Of a DNA stretch of 7,069 nt, positions 1 through 5,936 are shown one piece after another. Every line of letters starts with the position of its first letter. Within the stretch, counting starts at the first letter, position 1. The DNA comes from an uncultured Clostridia bacterium (lineage in GTDB: Bacteria; Bacillota; Clostridia; Christensenellales; Aristaeellaceae). Both the position numbers and the translations under genes were made by a program. The stretch spans positions 1 to 7,069 of the forward strand of contig CALCTW010000127.1 of NCBI GenBank assembly GCA_937907055.1, given 5' to 3'. The notes beneath the pieces are model-generated. The model had not been told where the DNA came from and did no database searches. It saw nothing but the letters and a program-made list of their open reading frames with translations.

Positions 1-25
1 TTGATTTGTTGACTGTCAAAGACAT
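1..25 (-). CDS. Probable start of a further gene, cut by the left edge
   Basis: On the minus strand an ATG (25-23) is preceded by GTGAGGAAA, giving a GAGG Shine-Dalgarno core at 36-33 with seven bases before the ATG. Only eight codons are visible (MSLTVNKS), so no product can be named. It lies downstream of the secreted repeat protein on the same strand, 77 bases after that gene's stop, with a strong hairpin between them. It could be the next member of the regulator-secreted protein operon. The call rests only on the binding site and its spacing; a chance ATG is possible. Confidence 0.42.
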
Positions 26-56
26 GCCGTTTCCTCACTTTATCATGAGAGATGGG

Positions 57-90
57 CTGCGGCACATCCCGGTGAAAGGATGTGCCGCAG
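57..90 (-). terminator. Strong 13-bp hairpin after the secreted-protein gene, without a clear U-tract
   Basis: CTGCGGCACATCC (57-69) and GGATGTGCCGCAG (78-90) are perfect inverted repeats around an 8-base loop. The hairpin begins 12 bases past the stop codon of the secreted-protein gene, where a Rho-independent terminator would be expected. Reading on the minus strand, the bases after the stem are CCCATCTCTCATG, which is not a run of U, and on the plus strand there is also no proper T-run. It may therefore be a leaky terminator or an mRNA 3'-end stabiliser between cistrons. The second reading fits the probable gene start at 25. Confidence 0.65.
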
Positions 91-102
91 CGGAGTTTAA
101 AA

Positions 103-2142
103 TCAGTCGACGTTGGCGGTCAGGGTGAAGGTGATGACGATGGTGCTGTTAGCGCCGGGGACGGTGTAGCCGAAGGGCTCGCTGGAGAAGTTGTAGCTAT
201 CCAGCAGCTTGATCAGCAGGTAGTCGCCGGAAACATCGCAGTAGTCATGCTCCATGGTCAGGGTCTTGCTGTCGCCGACCTTGACAGTCACATCACTCAC
301 GGTCAGGAAGCCGTCCGCGACCAGCTTGGCGGGGATATCGGTGGAGACATACAGCATGTTGAAAGCAGCAGTGTCGCCGAAGCCCAGTTCGCCGGTGGTG
401 ACAGAAACGGTGTAGGTGCCGTTGCCGTTGATCACAGCGTCAGCGAATTCGCCGCCCATGTTCACGCTCTTGTCTTCCAGCATTTCAGCGTTCAGACCCT
501 TGGAAACAGCCCAGTTATAGGTGTCTTCCCAACCGGTCACCTGATAGAAGTAGGGATGTTCGGTGTCGTTCTTGCCATAGTTGTCATTCCAGGAGTTGCG
601 GAACACATAGGTCGTGGTGCCCTGGAAGGCAATGTAGGCGTTGTATTCGTTGTTCAGCGCTTCCTTGGCTTCTTCAGCGGTCATGGGAGCAGCCTCATCC
701 ACAACAGCGGGTACGCCGTAGATGTAATCGAAGTTGACTTCGATGGAGGAAACGGAAGCGAGAGCGGCAACATCCACGATGATCGCGGCAGCGTCTTCGG
801 TGACACCGTCATAGGAACGGGCTTCGGCAGGAACTTCAGCAACCCACTCGTTGAAGATGTTCATGCGGGTGCAGACCTTGTCATCGGTGGAGGTGTAGCC
901 CTTGGCGAATTCGATCTCTTCGCCGTTGACCTTGATGGAGTTGATCTTGATGAAGTAGCCGGGGAAGGTGTTTTCGCCGTTCACGATGCCCAGGGCGGTG
1001 AAAGCGCAGCCTTCAGCGGGGGTGTCGAAGGTGATGGAGGTGGTGTAGTTGCCTTCGCCGATGATGACGGGAGCAACAACGGTCATGCCTTCAGCGGATT
1101 CGGTGCCCCAGTTCTGCTGAGTCCAGGAGGAATCGGCGTACATGATGTAGGCCAGGTCATTGACGGGGGTCAGGGTGAAGTCCACTTCGTAGGAGGTGAC
1201 ACCGGTGAACACGGTGGGATCCACCATGATCCAGGAACTCTCGGTCACATCGCCGGTGGTGACGCGGGCGTCATCAGGCAGCGCGGAGACCCACTCGTTG
1301 AAGATGTTCATACGGGTGCAGATGCCGTCATCGGAAGAGGTGTAGCCGGGATGCATGATCTCGATGGCTTCGCCGTTGATGCGGATCTCGTTGATCTGGA
1401 TGGTGGCCTTGGGGTTGGTCAGCTCGCCGTTCACGATGCCGACAGCAGTGAAGGCAACGCCGTCAACAGGAGCGGCAAATTCCAGAGCGGTTGTGTAATC
1501 GCCGGCGCCGGTCACGACGGGAGCGGTCACGGTGACGCCGTCAGCGGATTCAACGCCCCAGTTGGAGACGGACCAGTCAGCGGAGGCAAACATGATGTAA
1601 GCCTGGTCGACAGTGTCACGGCCATAGGTGAAATCCACTTCCACGGAGGAAACGGAAGCGAAAGCGTCCTTGTCCACGATGATGGGGGAAGCGTCCGCGG
1701 TGGTGCCGTCGAAGGAACGGGCATCGGCAGGAACATCAGCGACCCATTCGTTGTAGATGTTCATACGGGTGGTCACGCCGTCATCGGAGGAGGTGTAGCC
1801 CTTCTTCACTTCAATGGCTTCGCCGTTTACACGGATGGCGGTGATGTTGATGTAGTAGCCGGCGCAGGTGTTTTCACCGTTCACGATGCCCAGCGCGGCG
1901 AAGGCCAGGCCTTCAGCGGGGGTGCTGAATTCCAGACCGACGGTGTAGGAACCGGGGCCGGTGATGTCAGCGTTGTTGGCGGTGATGCCTTCGGGAGCGT
2001 CGCCGCTCCAGTACTGGTTGGCCCAGGCAGCATCAGCGTACATGATGTAGGCAGTGTCGATCGCGGTCTCGTCAGCGACAGCGACGGAGCACACTGACAG
2101 GACCATCAGCGTGGCAAGCAGGATAGCCAGTGTCTTTTTCAT
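103..2142 (-). CDS. Secreted multi-module repeat protein, possibly ligand- or glycan-binding
   Basis: This 679-residue protein has an N-terminal signal peptide: MKK, a hydrophobic stretch at about 4-20, and a likely signal peptidase I site after AVA at 21-23. Three tandem modules of about 150 residues follow, with AYIM at 31, 181 and 331. A divergent fourth unit spans about 486-679. Each of the first three has W-x4-W near its start, G-x-G/N-x-Y-T near 64-68 of module 1, an F-x-A-x-GIVNGE core, I-x-VNGE-x-IE, and a GYTS-x-DD...TRMNI-x-NEWV block. The alternating hydrophobic pattern and conserved aromatics resemble beta-sandwich binding modules of Clostridia extracellular proteins, but I cannot name a family. 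No catalytic motif, dockerin, SLH domain, LPxTG motif or C-terminal membrane segment is visible. The start is supported by AAGAGG at 2156-2151, eight bases before the ATG, in an A-rich leader. The gene lies 63 bases after a LacI-type regulator on the same strand, so it is probably controlled by it. Function is inferred. Confidence 0.9.
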   Translation of the reverse strand: MKKTLAILLATLMVLSVCSVAVADETAIDTAYIMYADAAWANQYWSGDAPEGITANNADITGPGSYTVGLEFSTPAEGLAFAALGIVNGENTCAGYYINITAIRVNGEAIEVKKGYTSSDDGVTTRMNIYNEWVADVPADARSFDGTTADASPIIVDKDAFASVSSVEVDFTYGRDTVDQAYIMFASADWSVSNWGVESADGVTVTAPVVTGAGDYTTALEFAAPVDGVAFTAVGIVNGELTNPKATIQINEIRINGEAIEIMHPGYTSSDDGICTRMNIFNEWVSALPDDARVTTGDVTESSWIMVDPTVFTGVTSYEVDFTLTPVNDLAYIMYADSSWTQQNWGTESAEGMTVVAPVIIGEGNYTTSITFDTPAEGCAFTALGIVNGENTFPGYFIKINSIKVNGEEIEFAKGYTSTDDKVCTRMNIFNEWVAEVPAEARSYDGVTEDAAAIIVDVAALASVSSIEVNFDYIYGVPAVVDEAAPMTAEEAKEALNNEYNAYIAFQGTTTYVFRNSWNDNYGKNDTEHPYFYQVTGWEDTYNWAVSKGLNAEMLEDKSVNMGGEFADAVINGNGTYTVSVTTGELGFGDTAAFNMLYVSTDIPAKLVADGFLTVSDVTVKVGDSKTLTMEHDYCDVSGDYLLIKLLDSYNFSSEPFGYTVPGANSTIVITFTLTANVD
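106..687 (-). repeat. Divergent fourth module at the C-terminus (residues 486-679)
   Basis: This segment starts with a short helical stretch (MTAEEAKEALNNEY), then NAYIAFQ, which parallels the AYIMYA opening of modules 1-3. An aromatic-rich insertion follows (YVFRNSWNDNYG, YFYQVTGW, YNWAVSKG). It then returns to the module pattern: INGNGTYTVSV matches the GPGSYTVGL position, AAFNMLYVST matches AFAALGIVNG, and VSDVTVKVGDSKTL matches ITAIRVNGEAIE. It lacks the GYTSSDD and TRMNI-x-NEWV blocks. Homology with modules 1-3 is a pattern judgement by eye. Confidence 0.5.
703..1152 (-). repeat. Module 3 of the secreted protein (residues 331-480)
   Basis: The third unit opens with AYIMYADSSW and keeps W340-x4-W345, GIVNGENT (385-392), IKVNGEEIE (403-411), GYTSTDD (415-421) and TRMNIFNEWV (425-434). 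It ends with IEVNFDYIYG, after which a linker (about 477-490, rich in A, E and V) leads to the C-terminal module. Confidence 0.88.
1153..1602 (-). repeat. Module 2 of the secreted protein (residues 181-330)
   Basis: The second unit opens with AYIMFASADW and keeps W190-x4-W195, GIVNGE (235-240), IRINGEAIE (253-261), GYTSSDDG (266-273) and TRMNIFNEWV (276-285). It diverges most from the other two: GELTNPKATIQ replaces the GEN...GYYI segment, and VTTGDVTESSW replaces the SFDG/SYDG segment. If the modules bind ligands, this copy may have a different specificity. Confidence 0.88.
1603..2052 (-). repeat. Module 1 of the secreted protein (residues 31-180)
   Basis: This is the first of three in-register 450-base units. 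It opens with AYIMYADAAW and carries W40-x4-W45, GIVNGENT (85-92), IRVNGEAIE (103-111), GYTSSDDG (115-122) and TRMNIYNEWV (125-134). It ends in a short VEVDFTYG strand at about 167-174. It is most like module 3 (shared GIVNGENT, PGY/AGY, EVPAEAR/DVPADAR and SFDG/SYDG), which suggests duplication of a pair or conversion between outer copies. Confidence 0.88.
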
Positions 2143-2170
2143 GTTGGATACCTCTTTCTTTTTATTTACG

Positions 2171-2193
2171 CAGCAGTCTTACGCAGACCGCTG
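2171..2193 (-). other. Intercistronic hairpin between regulator and secreted-protein gene
   Basis: CAGCAGTCT (2171-2179) and AGACCGCTG (2185-2193) can form a 9-bp stem with one G-U pair around a 5-base loop. The hairpin fills most of the 63-base gap. It has no T-run on either strand, so it is not a typical intrinsic terminator. On the transcript it is followed by an A-rich stretch and the AAGAGG ribosome binding site of the secreted-protein gene. It may mark an mRNA processing or stabilising point that lets the secreted protein be made at a higher level than the regulator; that role is inferred. Confidence 0.5.
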
Positions 2194-2205
2194 ACAGTAA
2201 CAGGG

Positions 2206-3213
2206 TTATGATTCGGGGCACTTTGCCAGCGTACCGCCCTCTGACAGGAAGCCGGTCACAAAGTGCGTTGAAGGGATGTGATCACCGGGATTTTCGATCG
2301 CGTCCGTGATCAGGGAAACAGCCAACTGACCGATATTGTCAAAATCCTGACACCAGGTGGTCAGCCTGGGACGCAGCATGGAAGCAAGGCGGATGCCGTC
2401 ATAACCGGCGATGCTCACCGTGCTTGGCACGGAGCAGCCGAGGCGCTCCAGCTGTGAGATACCGCCCAGCGCGGCGAAATCATCAGGGTAGAGGATGCAG
2501 GTCGGCGGCGTGGGCAGGCTCATCAGTTCCTTTGTGGCTTCGCCGCAGCGGGCCGGTTCGTGATAATTTCCCTGCCGGATGTATCCGTCCGGGATCTCCA
2601 GCCCATGCTCCCGCATCGCTTTGCGGTAGCCTTCAATGCGTCTTCCGGTCACATCGCCGCCTGTTTCGCCGTGAATGAAGGCGATCCGGGTGTGCCCGAG
2701 GGAAATGGCCGCGTTCACGATCTGCGCCACACCATCTGTATTGTCGCTGTTGATGCAGTCGCAGCCTTCGTAGGGATAATCAAGGACCACACAGGGGAAG
2801 CCGCTCTGGGCCAGCTTTACGATACCGGGATTTTCAAAATCCCCCTGTACGATGATCACACCGTCCAGGCCGCGGTATTTCGCGTGGTCGTAGTAGTTCA
2901 TGGGATCCGCGCCGACGCCCTTGCTGAGGAAGGTGATATCATATCCGCGCAGTTCGGCGAAGTGGCGGATCGTATCGATGATCATCGAAAAATATTCGTG
3001 ATCCATCTGATTTTCATACAGGACACCGATATTATAGGAACGGTTCGTTTTAAGCGCTCTTGCCGCCGCGTTCGGAAAGTATCCCATTTCCGTCGCGATC
3101 CTGCGGATCCTCTCCGCCGTGGCCGGGCTGACATCGCTCTGATTGTTCAGCGCGCGGGACACCGTCGCGGTCGAGACCCCGCAGGCAGTGGCAAGGTCTT
3201 TCAAAGTTACCAT
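2206..3213 (-). CDS. LacI/GalR-family transcriptional regulator
   Basis: At 335 residues this matches the usual LacI-family length. The N-terminal helix-turn-helix is textbook (TLKDLATACGVSTATVSRAL, residues 3-22). A hinge helix follows at about 47-57 (PNAAARALKTN) with the minor-groove leucine at L54. The rest is a periplasmic-binding-protein-like effector domain, including IGVLYEN at about 62, GLDGVIIVQG, INSDNTDGV, GHTRIAFIHG, GRRIEGYRKAM, CILYPDDFAALGG and VSIAGYDGI. The recognition helix (STATVSR) is close to that of CcpA-like members, which bind palindromes centred on CG. AAAGGAG at 3228-3222 precedes the ATG by about eight bases. The effector is unknown; by family and by its neighbour it is probably a sugar. 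Palindromes upstream suggest that it represses itself and the downstream secreted-protein gene. Confidence 0.95.
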   Translation of the reverse strand: MVTLKDLATACGVSTATVSRALNNQSDVSPATAERIRRIATEMGYFPNAAARALKTNRSYNIGVLYENQMDHEYFSMIIDTIRHFAELRGYDITFLSKGVGADPMNYYDHAKYRGLDGVIIVQGDFENPGIVKLAQSGFPCVVLDYPYEGCDCINSDNTDGVAQIVNAAISLGHTRIAFIHGETGGDVTGRRIEGYRKAMREHGLEIPDGYIRQGNYHEPARCGEATKELMSLPTPPTCILYPDDFAALGGISQLERLGCSVPSTVSIAGYDGIRLASMLRPRLTTWCQDFDNIGQLAVSLITDAIENPGDHIPSTHFVTGFLSEGGTLAKCPES

Positions 3214-3253
3214 GAAGTTTCTCCTTTGGTTACGGGCATGTTCAGTCTGTCAG

Positions 3254-3267
3254 CGAAAACGATTACA
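3254..3267. promoter_or_regulatory. Degenerate LacI-type operator, partial site
   Basis: The sequence GCGAAAACGATTACA (3253-3267) holds one good half-site, CGATTACA, and a poor left half (three mismatched pairs of seven). Its centre at 3260/3261 is 21 bases, two helical turns, from the centre of the perfect palindrome at 3274-3289, and lies in the lacI leader. It may be an auxiliary site on the same DNA face, or a chance half-site. Confidence 0.4.
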
Positions 3268-3273
3268 AATAAT

Positions 3274-3289
3274 CCGTAATCGATTACGG
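3274..3289. promoter_or_regulatory. Perfect 16-bp palindromic operator over the lacI start point
   Basis: CCGTAATCGATTACGG is a perfect inverted repeat with the central CG typical of LacI-family operators. It begins five bases downstream of the -10 box of the lacI promoter and covers the expected transcription start near 3287. A bound repressor would block initiation. The adjacent regulator is the obvious candidate to bind it, giving negative autoregulation of the operon; a CcpA-like regulator acting in trans is the alternative. Confidence 0.82.
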
Positions 3290-3293
3290 TAAA

Positions 3294-3322
3294 AATATAA
3301 CCCCGATCATATAGACTGTCAA
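3294..3322 (-). promoter_or_regulatory. Sigma-A promoter of the lacI-secreted protein operon
   Basis: On the minus strand TTGACA (3322-3317) is a perfect -35 box, followed by a 17-base spacer and TATATT (3299-3294) as the -10 box. The expected start is near 3287, leaving a leader of about 70 bases before the lacI ATG. No separate promoter is evident in the 63 bases before the secreted-protein gene, so this promoter may serve both genes. Confidence 0.82.
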
Positions 3323-3365
3323 GCGAAAAAATGACCATATAACACAAAGTAACAGGAATATCACA

Positions 3366-3395
3366 TTTACTTAATAACTCTGTAATATTTATATT
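3366..3395 (+). promoter_or_regulatory. Possible weak plus-strand promoter beside the distal operator
   Basis: TTTACT (3366-3371) and TATATT (3390-3395) are spaced by 18 bases on the plus strand, and the distal operator begins in the last base of this -10 box. If active it would give a transcript from about 3402 with a leader of about 200 bases before the helicase gene. The -35 match is only partial and the region is AT-rich, so chance is a real possibility. Confidence 0.25.
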
Positions 3396-3408
3396 GTAAA
3401 CGATTACA
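3395..3408. promoter_or_regulatory. Distal LacI/cre-type operator
   Basis: TGTAAACGATTACA is a 14-bp palindrome with one mismatched pair (A/A next to the central CG). It shares the GATTAC half-site with the perfect operator and lies 120 bases from it, about 114 bases upstream of the lacI start point. It also closely resembles a catabolite-responsive element (TGTAARCG-type). It may be a second site for the local regulator, used for looping, or a CcpA site. Confidence 0.68.
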
Positions 3409-3543
3409 TGCGCTGCCGGGCAGCGGCCGTGAAGGAAGAAAACGATCCGCGCGCCGGGCGATAAATGGATCTTTGCATGTCCCCAAAGGGATGTCCGGCT
3501 CTGTCTTGCGTCTTCGGAAGGATACACCTGTTCCTGAAAGTGC
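3409..3543. other. Intergenic stretch without a convincing gene
   Basis: Between the distal operator and the helicase promoter the DNA turns GC-rich. It contains a compact hairpin (CGCTGC, loop CGG, GCAGCG; 3411-3425) and two weak stems (GATCC/GGATC at 3444-3471 and CTTTG/CAAAG at 3471-3488). None is followed by a T-run. Two tiny open frames (3408-3464 and 3465-3581) have no ribosome binding site at useful spacing. I see no known riboswitch or small RNA here. Confidence 0.5.
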
Positions 3544-3572
3544 TTGTCATTATCTCATATAAAAGGTATAAT
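3544..3572 (+). promoter_or_regulatory. Sigma-A promoter of the helicase gene
   Basis: TTGTCA (3544-3549) has one mismatch to the -35 consensus, the spacer is 17 bases, and TATAAT (3567-3572) is a perfect -10 box. The start is expected near 3579, giving a leader of about 24 bases that includes the GGAGG ribosome binding site. No LexA-type box or LacI palindrome overlaps it, so it appears constitutive and independent of the operators further left. Confidence 0.85.
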
Positions 3573-3602
3573 AATACTTAATCATCAAGCGGAGGGACCG
3601 TT

Positions 3603-5864
3603 ATGAATCTGAACCAACTGGTCGACCGGCTCAAGGGCAGCGAAGCCTTCATGCAGAATGTCACCTGCTGGCGTACTACGCCCGCGCGTGAGGCACGTTA
3701 CGCGCCCTATCCGGCAGATCTGGACGCCCGTATCCCGGCCGCGCTGCTAAAGCACGGCATAGAAAAGCTTTATACGCATCAGGCTGCCTGTCTTCAGGCG
3801 GCCAATGAGGGCCGGGATTATGTCGTCGTCACGCCGACGGCCAGCGGTAAAACGCTTTGCTACAATCTGCCCGTCATCTCCGCGATCCTGAAAAATGATA
3901 ACGCGCGCGCGCTGTATCTGTTTCCCACCAAGGCCCTCGCGGCGGATCAGGTGAGTGAGCTTTATGAGCTCATCGAGCAACTGGGTGTGGATATCAAGAC
4001 CTATACCTATGACGGCGATACGCCCGGTGAAGCGCGCAAAGCGGTCCGTCAGGCCGGTCATGTGGTCATCACCAATCCGGATATGCTCCACAGCGGTATT
4101 CTGCCGCATCACACCAAGTGGGTCAAGCTTTTTGAGAATCTTCGCTACATCGTGATCGACGAGATCCACACCTACCGCGGTGTATTCGGCAGCAATCTGG
4201 CGAATGTGCTGCGCCGCCTTCTGCGTATCTGTGATTTTTACGGCAGCCATCCGCAGTTTATCCTGTGCAGCGCTACCGTTGATAACCCGGATGAACTTGC
4301 CAAGATGCTCATCGGCCGGGATGTGATGCTGATCAACGATAACGGCGCGCCGTCCGGTGAAAAACATACTATATTCTACAATCCTCCCGTCATCAACCGG
4401 CAGCTCGGTATCCGCAAGGATGTGATGCAGGAGGTGCGGCAGATCACCGCGCTGCTTGTCAGGAACGGCATTCGCACCATCGTGTTCGGCAAAAGCCGTC
4501 TTCAGGTGGAGGTGCTCACCCGCCAGATGAAGGAATTGGTACGGGATCCGCTTGGCAATGACGGGCGTGTCCGCGGCTATCGCGGCGGTTATCTGGCCAG
4601 TCAGCGTCATGAGATAGAACGCGGTCTGCGAAAAGGGGAAATCGACTGTGTCGTTTCCACCAACGCGCTGGAATTGGGTATCGACATCGGCTCGCTCGAA
4701 GCCTGTGTGCTGTGCGGATATCCCGGCACGATCGCGGGCACTCTGCAGCAGTCCGGCCGCGCCGGACGCCGCCACGGCACATCCCTGACGATCCTGGTCG
4801 CCAGCAGCAATCCGCTGGATCAGTATATCGTCAGTCATCCGGATTACTTCTTTGGCCGTAATCCCGAAAACGCGCTCCTGAATCCGGATAACCTGTACAT
4901 CCTTATGAATCACTTCAAGTGCGCGGCGTATGAACTGCCGTTCCGTGACGGCGAGACGCTCGGCAACGCGCCCGGCAGTGATGAGATGCTGGAGTATCTG
5001 GAGGACGCGGCCATTCTGCGCCATGTGGGAAGCACATGGCACTGGAGCGCGGAGGATTTCCCTGCCAGTGAGATGGGACTTCGCACAAGCATGACGGAGA
5101 ACTTCCTCATCATGGATATTACCCGTCCCGGCGAACCGCGCATGATCGGGGAGATGGATCGCTTCACCGTTCCCATGCTGCTGCATGAGAATGCCATTTA
5201 TATGCATGAGGGCGCCACCTATCAGGTGGAAAAGCTGGATTTCGATGCCTGCAAGGCCTTTATCCGCAAGGTGGATGTTGACTATTACACCGATGCCGAT
5301 CTGAATGTCAGCCTGAGCCTGCTCGATATCGAGAAGGAGGAAGGGAACTCGGCGCTGGGCGAGGTCAAGGTGACCGCGCTGGTCAAGATCTTCAAAAAGA
5401 TGCGTTTCTCCACCGGCGAAAATCTTGGCTTCGGTCCGGTCCGGCTGCCTGAAACGGACATGCACACCTCCGCTATGTGGTGGACGCTCGATGATGAAGT
5501 CGCCGCGCGCTATGATAAGGATACCCTGCAGGGCGGCATGCTCGGCATCGCCAACCTGCTCAGGATCATCGCGCCACTTTATCTCATGTGCTCGCCCGTG
5601 GATATCGCCGTGCATTATCAGGTCAAATGTCCCTTTACCGGCAAGCCGACCATCATTCTGTACGATAACTGTCCCGGCGGTATCGGCTTAGCTGAAAAGG
5701 CCTATATGATGCGCAGGATGATGCTCGTGCAGGCGCTGATGGCGGCAAAGGAATGCGGCTGCGAGGGCGGATGTCCGTCCTGTACGGGCCCGGCGTCCTC
5801 GATCGGTGAGCGCGGAAAGCGTACTGCCATCGCCATTCTGGAAAGTCTCTGTGCCGCGGAATGA
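3603..5864 (+). CDS. mrfA: DEAD/DEAH-box DNA helicase with DUF1998-type zinc domain (MrfA/YprA-like)
   Basis: This 753-residue superfamily 2 helicase matches the length and layout of Bacillus subtilis YprA/MrfA, a helicase that helps repair mitomycin C damage together with the nuclease MrfB. Visible motifs in order: LYTHQ (56-60); Walker A TPTASGKT (77-84); LFPTKALAADQ (106-116); TNPDMLH (157-163); Walker B DEIH (186-189); SAT (223-225); IVFGKSR (293-299); STNALELGIDIG (352-363); and QSGRAGRR (383-390) with the arginine finger. The C-terminal DUF1998 region has YDNCPGGIGLAEKAY (687-701) and a four-cysteine cluster, C718, C720, C724 and C727 (CGC...CPSC), likely the zinc site. All key helicase residues are present. 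GGAGG at 3591-3595 lies seven bases before the ATG and fixes the start. MrfB is not adjacent; the next gene is an RNA methyltransferase 72 bases downstream. A role in excision repair is inferred from the family. Confidence 0.95.
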   Translation: MNLNQLVDRLKGSEAFMQNVTCWRTTPAREARYAPYPADLDARIPAALLKHGIEKLYTHQAACLQAANEGRDYVVVTPTASGKTLCYNLPVISAILKNDNARALYLFPTKALAADQVSELYELIEQLGVDIKTYTYDGDTPGEARKAVRQAGHVVITNPDMLHSGILPHHTKWVKLFENLRYIVIDEIHTYRGVFGSNLANVLRRLLRICDFYGSHPQFILCSATVDNPDELAKMLIGRDVMLINDNGAPSGEKHTIFYNPPVINRQLGIRKDVMQEVRQITALLVRNGIRTIVFGKSRLQVEVLTRQMKELVRDPLGNDGRVRGYRGGYLASQRHEIERGLRKGEIDCVVSTNALELGIDIGSLEACVLCGYPGTIAGTLQQSGRAGRRHGTSLTILVASSNPLDQYIVSHPDYFFGRNPENALLNPDNLYILMNHFKCAAYELPFRDGETLGNAPGSDEMLEYLEDAAILRHVGSTWHWSAEDFPASEMGLRTSMTENFLIMDITRPGEPRMIGEMDRFTVPMLLHENAIYMHEGATYQVEKLDFDACKAFIRKVDVDYYTDADLNVSLSLLDIEKEEGNSALGEVKVTALVKIFKKMRFSTGENLGFGPVRLPETDMHTSAMWWTLDDEVAARYDKDTLQGGMLGIANLLRIIAPLYLMCSPVDIAVHYQVKCPFTGKPTIILYDNCPGGIGLAEKAYMMRRMMLVQALMAAKECGCEGGCPSCTGPASSIGERGKRTAIAILESLCAAE

Positions 5865-5936
5865 ACGGACAATCAATACGATCATGGATAACACTGATCA
5901 GCATTTCTTATATTATAATGAAAGGAATCGATCCTG

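Noticed and set aside
9..19. Short palindrome TTGACTGTCAA at the left edge
   Set aside because: It is only 11 bases, lies inside the probable start of the next coding frame and has no partner copy nearby.
82..2097. A 671-codon open frame on the plus strand opposite the secreted-protein gene
   Set aside because: It starts inside the hairpin with no ribosome binding site, and its glycine/valine/aspartate-rich translation mirrors the repeats and codon bias of the minus-strand gene. The minus frame has a signal peptide, a good binding site and conserved modules.
2074..2142. Possible lipoprotein signal (cysteine 18 after L-S-V)
   Set aside because: Valine before the cysteine does not fit the usual G/A/S of a lipobox, while AVA at 21-23 gives a normal signal peptidase I site.
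3207..3527. A 106-codon minus-strand frame across the lacI promoter region
   Set aside because: It spans the promoter and all three operator sites, overlaps the lacI start and has low-complexity, domain-free sequence.
3408..3581. Two tiny plus-strand frames (3408-3464, 18 codons; 3465-3581, 38 codons)
   Set aside because: Neither has a Shine-Dalgarno site at workable spacing; the first begins inside the distal operator and the second runs through the helicase promoter.
3747..5615. A 622-codon open frame on the minus strand opposite the helicase
   Set aside because: It is an antisense shadow of a gene with all helicase motifs intact; it has no recognisable domain.
5914..5919. TATAAT just before the methyltransferase gene, a possible internal promoter
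   Set aside because: No matching -35 box lies 16-18 bases upstream, and a start seven bases after this box would remove most of the ribosome binding site at 5921-5927.
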